Positions 62,636 through 64,000 of a DNA stretch of 64,000 nt are shown here, one piece after another. The position numbers were made by a program, and so were the translations under genes. This stretch comes from Deltaproteobacteria bacterium (GTDB lineage: Bacteria > Desulfobacterota > Syntrophia > Syntrophales > JACQWR01). Positions within the stretch are counted from its first letter, which is position 1. Every line of letters begins with the position of its first letter. The DNA lies in assembly GCA_026388415.1 (NCBI GenBank), contig JAPLJV010000008.1:1-64000 (forward strand), read 5' to 3'. A model generated the notes under the pieces. The model searched no databases. It had not been told where the DNA came from and saw only the letters and a list, made by a program, of their open reading frames with translations.

Positions 62636-63480
62636 TTGCTCTTTTTCCCTTTTGTCGGACTCGCGAGGGGCACAAAACCAGTTTTTGACACCAATTTCTG
62701 TCCTTCGGCGCTCTTCACGAAAGCGATGAATTTGGCTGCCTCTCCCTTCGGCTCTCCATTTGTGTACATGTAGAGTTCCCGGGAAAGCGGATACTTCCGG
62801 GAAAGAGCTGTTTCCTGGGTAGCCGGGATACCATTGACCGTTAAAGCCGTTACGCCTTTTTTCATATAACCGATGCCAATGTAAGCGATCGCATTTTTAT
62901 TCTTCGATACGGCCGTGTAAAGGGCGCCACTCGAAGCCAGCATCTGCGCCCGCGGCGTCACTTTGGCCTTTTTCATCACGAACTCCGCCCAGGACTCAAA
63001 GGTGCCTGACGATGAATCCCTGGAGATGACAACGATGGGAAGATCATCGCCGCCCACTTCCTTCCAGTTCGTGATATTGCCCTGATAGATCTGGCTTAAC
63101 TGGTCTATGGTCAGGTCTTTTACCTTATTCTTCGGATTGACTACGGGCGTGAGGGCATCGTGGGCGACCACGGTGGCTACGGGGTTCACGCCTTTCGTTT
63201 TCGCCAGTTCAATCTCTTCCTTTTTGATTTCCCGGGAAGAATTGGCAATATCCGTCGAACTATCAATCAGGGCCTTGATTCCGTCTCCCGATCCACCACC
63301 CGATAATGACAGTTGGACGCCCGGATGAAGCTTCATGTAGGCGTCTACTGCGGCCTGGGCGATAGGCAGAACGGTTGTGGAACCCTTAATAACAACTCCG
63401 TCCGCCGGAAAGGCGGGTTTGGCCGCCATGATAACCAGCAGGGCCGCGACCAATAACAAACTTTTAAACGCTTTAAACAT
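62632..63480 (-). CDS. pstS: Phosphate-binding protein PstS
   Basis: This 282-residue periplasmic binding protein has a signal peptide (MFKAFKSLLLVAALLVIMAAKPAFPA). Phosphate-contacting segments are IKGSTTVLP, SGGGSGDGIKAL and SRDSSSGTFESWAEF. AGGAGG precedes the start. A candidate Pho box lies 60-80 bases upstream. Confidence 0.96.
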   Translation of the reverse strand: MFKAFKSLLLVAALLVIMAAKPAFPADGVVIKGSTTVLPIAQAAVDAYMKLHPGVQLSLSGGGSGDGIKALIDSSTDIANSSREIKKEEIELAKTKGVNPVATVVAHDALTPVVNPKNKVKDLTIDQLSQIYQGNITNWKEVGGDDLPIVVISRDSSSGTFESWAEFVMKKAKVTPRAQMLASSGALYTAVSKNKNAIAYIGIGYMKKGVTALTVNGIPATQETALSRKYPLSRELYMYTNGEPKGEAAKFIAFVKSAEGQKLVSKTGFVPLASPTKGKKSK

Positions 63481-63538
63481 GATACATTTCCTCCTATTGT
63501 TGGTTAATTTGTAAAGCGGAGGAAGGATAACAGGTAAT

Positions 63539-63557
63539 TGTTACAATTTGATGACAG
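63539..63557 (-). promoter_or_regulatory. Candidate Pho box upstream of pstS
   Basis: On the - strand CTGTCATCAAATTGTAACA contains two direct 7-base half-sites (CTGTCAT, TTGTAAC) eleven bases apart, close to the PhoB consensus. A further weaker half-site (TTTCACA) lies just upstream and CTGTTAT just downstream. Position and orientation fit activation of pstS by phosphorylated PhoB. Confidence 0.65.
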
Positions 63558-63680
63558 GATTGTGAAAGATCAATGAAGATTGCATGCGGTCGGCGACACC
63601 AGTTCAGCCCCGTAAACGGGGTAAGTAAGTTTACGAAATTATTTATTACCGGAAAAACGCAAGAAATAATTTCTAACTTA

Positions 63681-64000
63681 CTAAACGGCCTTGAACTCGG
63701 CAAACTTGTAGCCGATGCCGCGCACGGTTAAAATGTAGCGGGGATCATCCTTGTCTTTTTCGATCGCCGCCCGGAGACGGCTGATGTGCACGTCCACGGT
63801 TCGGGGCTCGACGAAACTTTCATTGCCCCAGATGTTATCCAGCAACCGGTCGCGTGAATAGACCCGACCGGGGTGCGTAACAAGAAACCGCACTAACTTA
63901 AGCTCAGTCGGACCAAGAGCAATTTTTTCTCCTTCTACCATAACTTCATAGGTGCGAAAGTCTACTTCCAACCCCGGCACGGAAATCTTCTCGGTATCTT
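63681..64000 (-). CDS. phoB: Phosphate regulon response regulator PhoB, C-terminal part
   Basis: The frame is open to the window edge and encodes a complete OmpR/PhoB-type winged-helix DNA-binding domain (ALGPTELKLVRFLVTHPGRV, RDRLLDNIWG, RTVDVHISRLRAAIE, TVRGIGYKF). The receiver domain lies beyond base 64000. A GTG at 63980 is internal, not a start. As the gene before pstSCAB-phoU-phoR it is best read as phoB. The 200 bases to pstS contain the Pho box. Confidence 0.88.
   Translation of the reverse strand, partial: DTEKISVPGLEVDFRTYEVMVEGEKIALGPTELKLVRFLVTHPGRVYSRDRLLDNIWGNESFVEPRTVDVHISRLRAAIEKDKDDPRYILTVRGIGYKFAEFKAV

Overview
The window looks like chromosomal DNA of an anaerobic deltaproteobacterium (Desulfobacterota), most like Syntrophus/Smithella-type Syntrophales. 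This rests on gene order and protein flavour: a two-subunit 2-oxoacid:acceptor oxidoreductase, many large PAS/GAF/HD-GYP sensor proteins, and a rimP-nusA-infB-rbfA-nrnA-truB-rpsO-pnp operon continuing into an M16 protease and dUTPase. The genus is an inference, because no rRNA is present.

Region 1 (1-9.7 kb, + strand) is accessory. It holds the end of a DUF486 membrane protein, a secreted caspase-like protease with a DUF4019 tail, a DUF1302 outer-membrane protein broken by an in-frame amber codon, a 7TM-PAS hybrid histidine kinase, and a receiver-GAF-class III cyclase protein that probably works with the kinase. A 23-bp near-identical direct repeat brackets this block (421-443 and 9361-9383).

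Region 2 (9.7-21.6 kb, - strand) is the core translation/RNA operon. Transcription runs rimP, nusA, infB, rbfA, nrnA, truB, rpsO, pnp, M16 protease, dut, and a ferritin-like protein. A 32-residue lysine-rich protein with its own terminator lies just upstream of rimP. Region 3 (21.7-27.8 kb) carries korAB on the + strand. On the - strand it carries a class II aldolase, a holin-like membrane protein, a (KA)n-repeat winged-helix-like protein and corA, with a transposase scrap between the aldolase and the holin-like gene.

Region 4 (27,790-50,638) is interpreted as a genomic island inserted in the 3' end of a tRNA-Gly(CCC) gene. The intact tRNA lies at 50,639-50,713. An exact 50-bp copy of its 3' part lies at 27,790-27,839 in the orientation expected of the far attachment site. 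No integrase is recognisable, so the island is old or decayed. Its cargo is dominated by signalling: three HD-GYP proteins (predicted c-di-GMP phosphodiesterases), one haem-type Tll0287-like/GGDEF protein, a solute-binding-domain histidine kinase with a receiver-only partner, and a FecR plus OmpA-lipoprotein pair. It also holds a radical SAM enzyme, a 4Fe-4S protein, an RNase H-like exonuclease, YjbQ and MTH1187 family proteins, and small unknown genes. Decayed genes are frequent: a frameshifted DUF350 gene, aldo/keto reductase and DNA polymerase pieces, a dead copy of the RNase H-like gene, and a response-regulator tail. A segment of about 590 bp encoding an HD-GYP domain is duplicated within the island.

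Region 5 (50.7-57.1 kb, - strand) is core again: tRNA-Gly, hisD, murA, prmC, prfA, rpmE and rho. Region 6 (57.5-64 kb, - strand) is the phosphate-starvation operon phoB-pstS-pstC-pstA-pstB-phoU-phoR. It has a candidate Pho box before pstS and two copies of a 29-bp palindrome in its intergenic gaps. phoB runs off the window edge.
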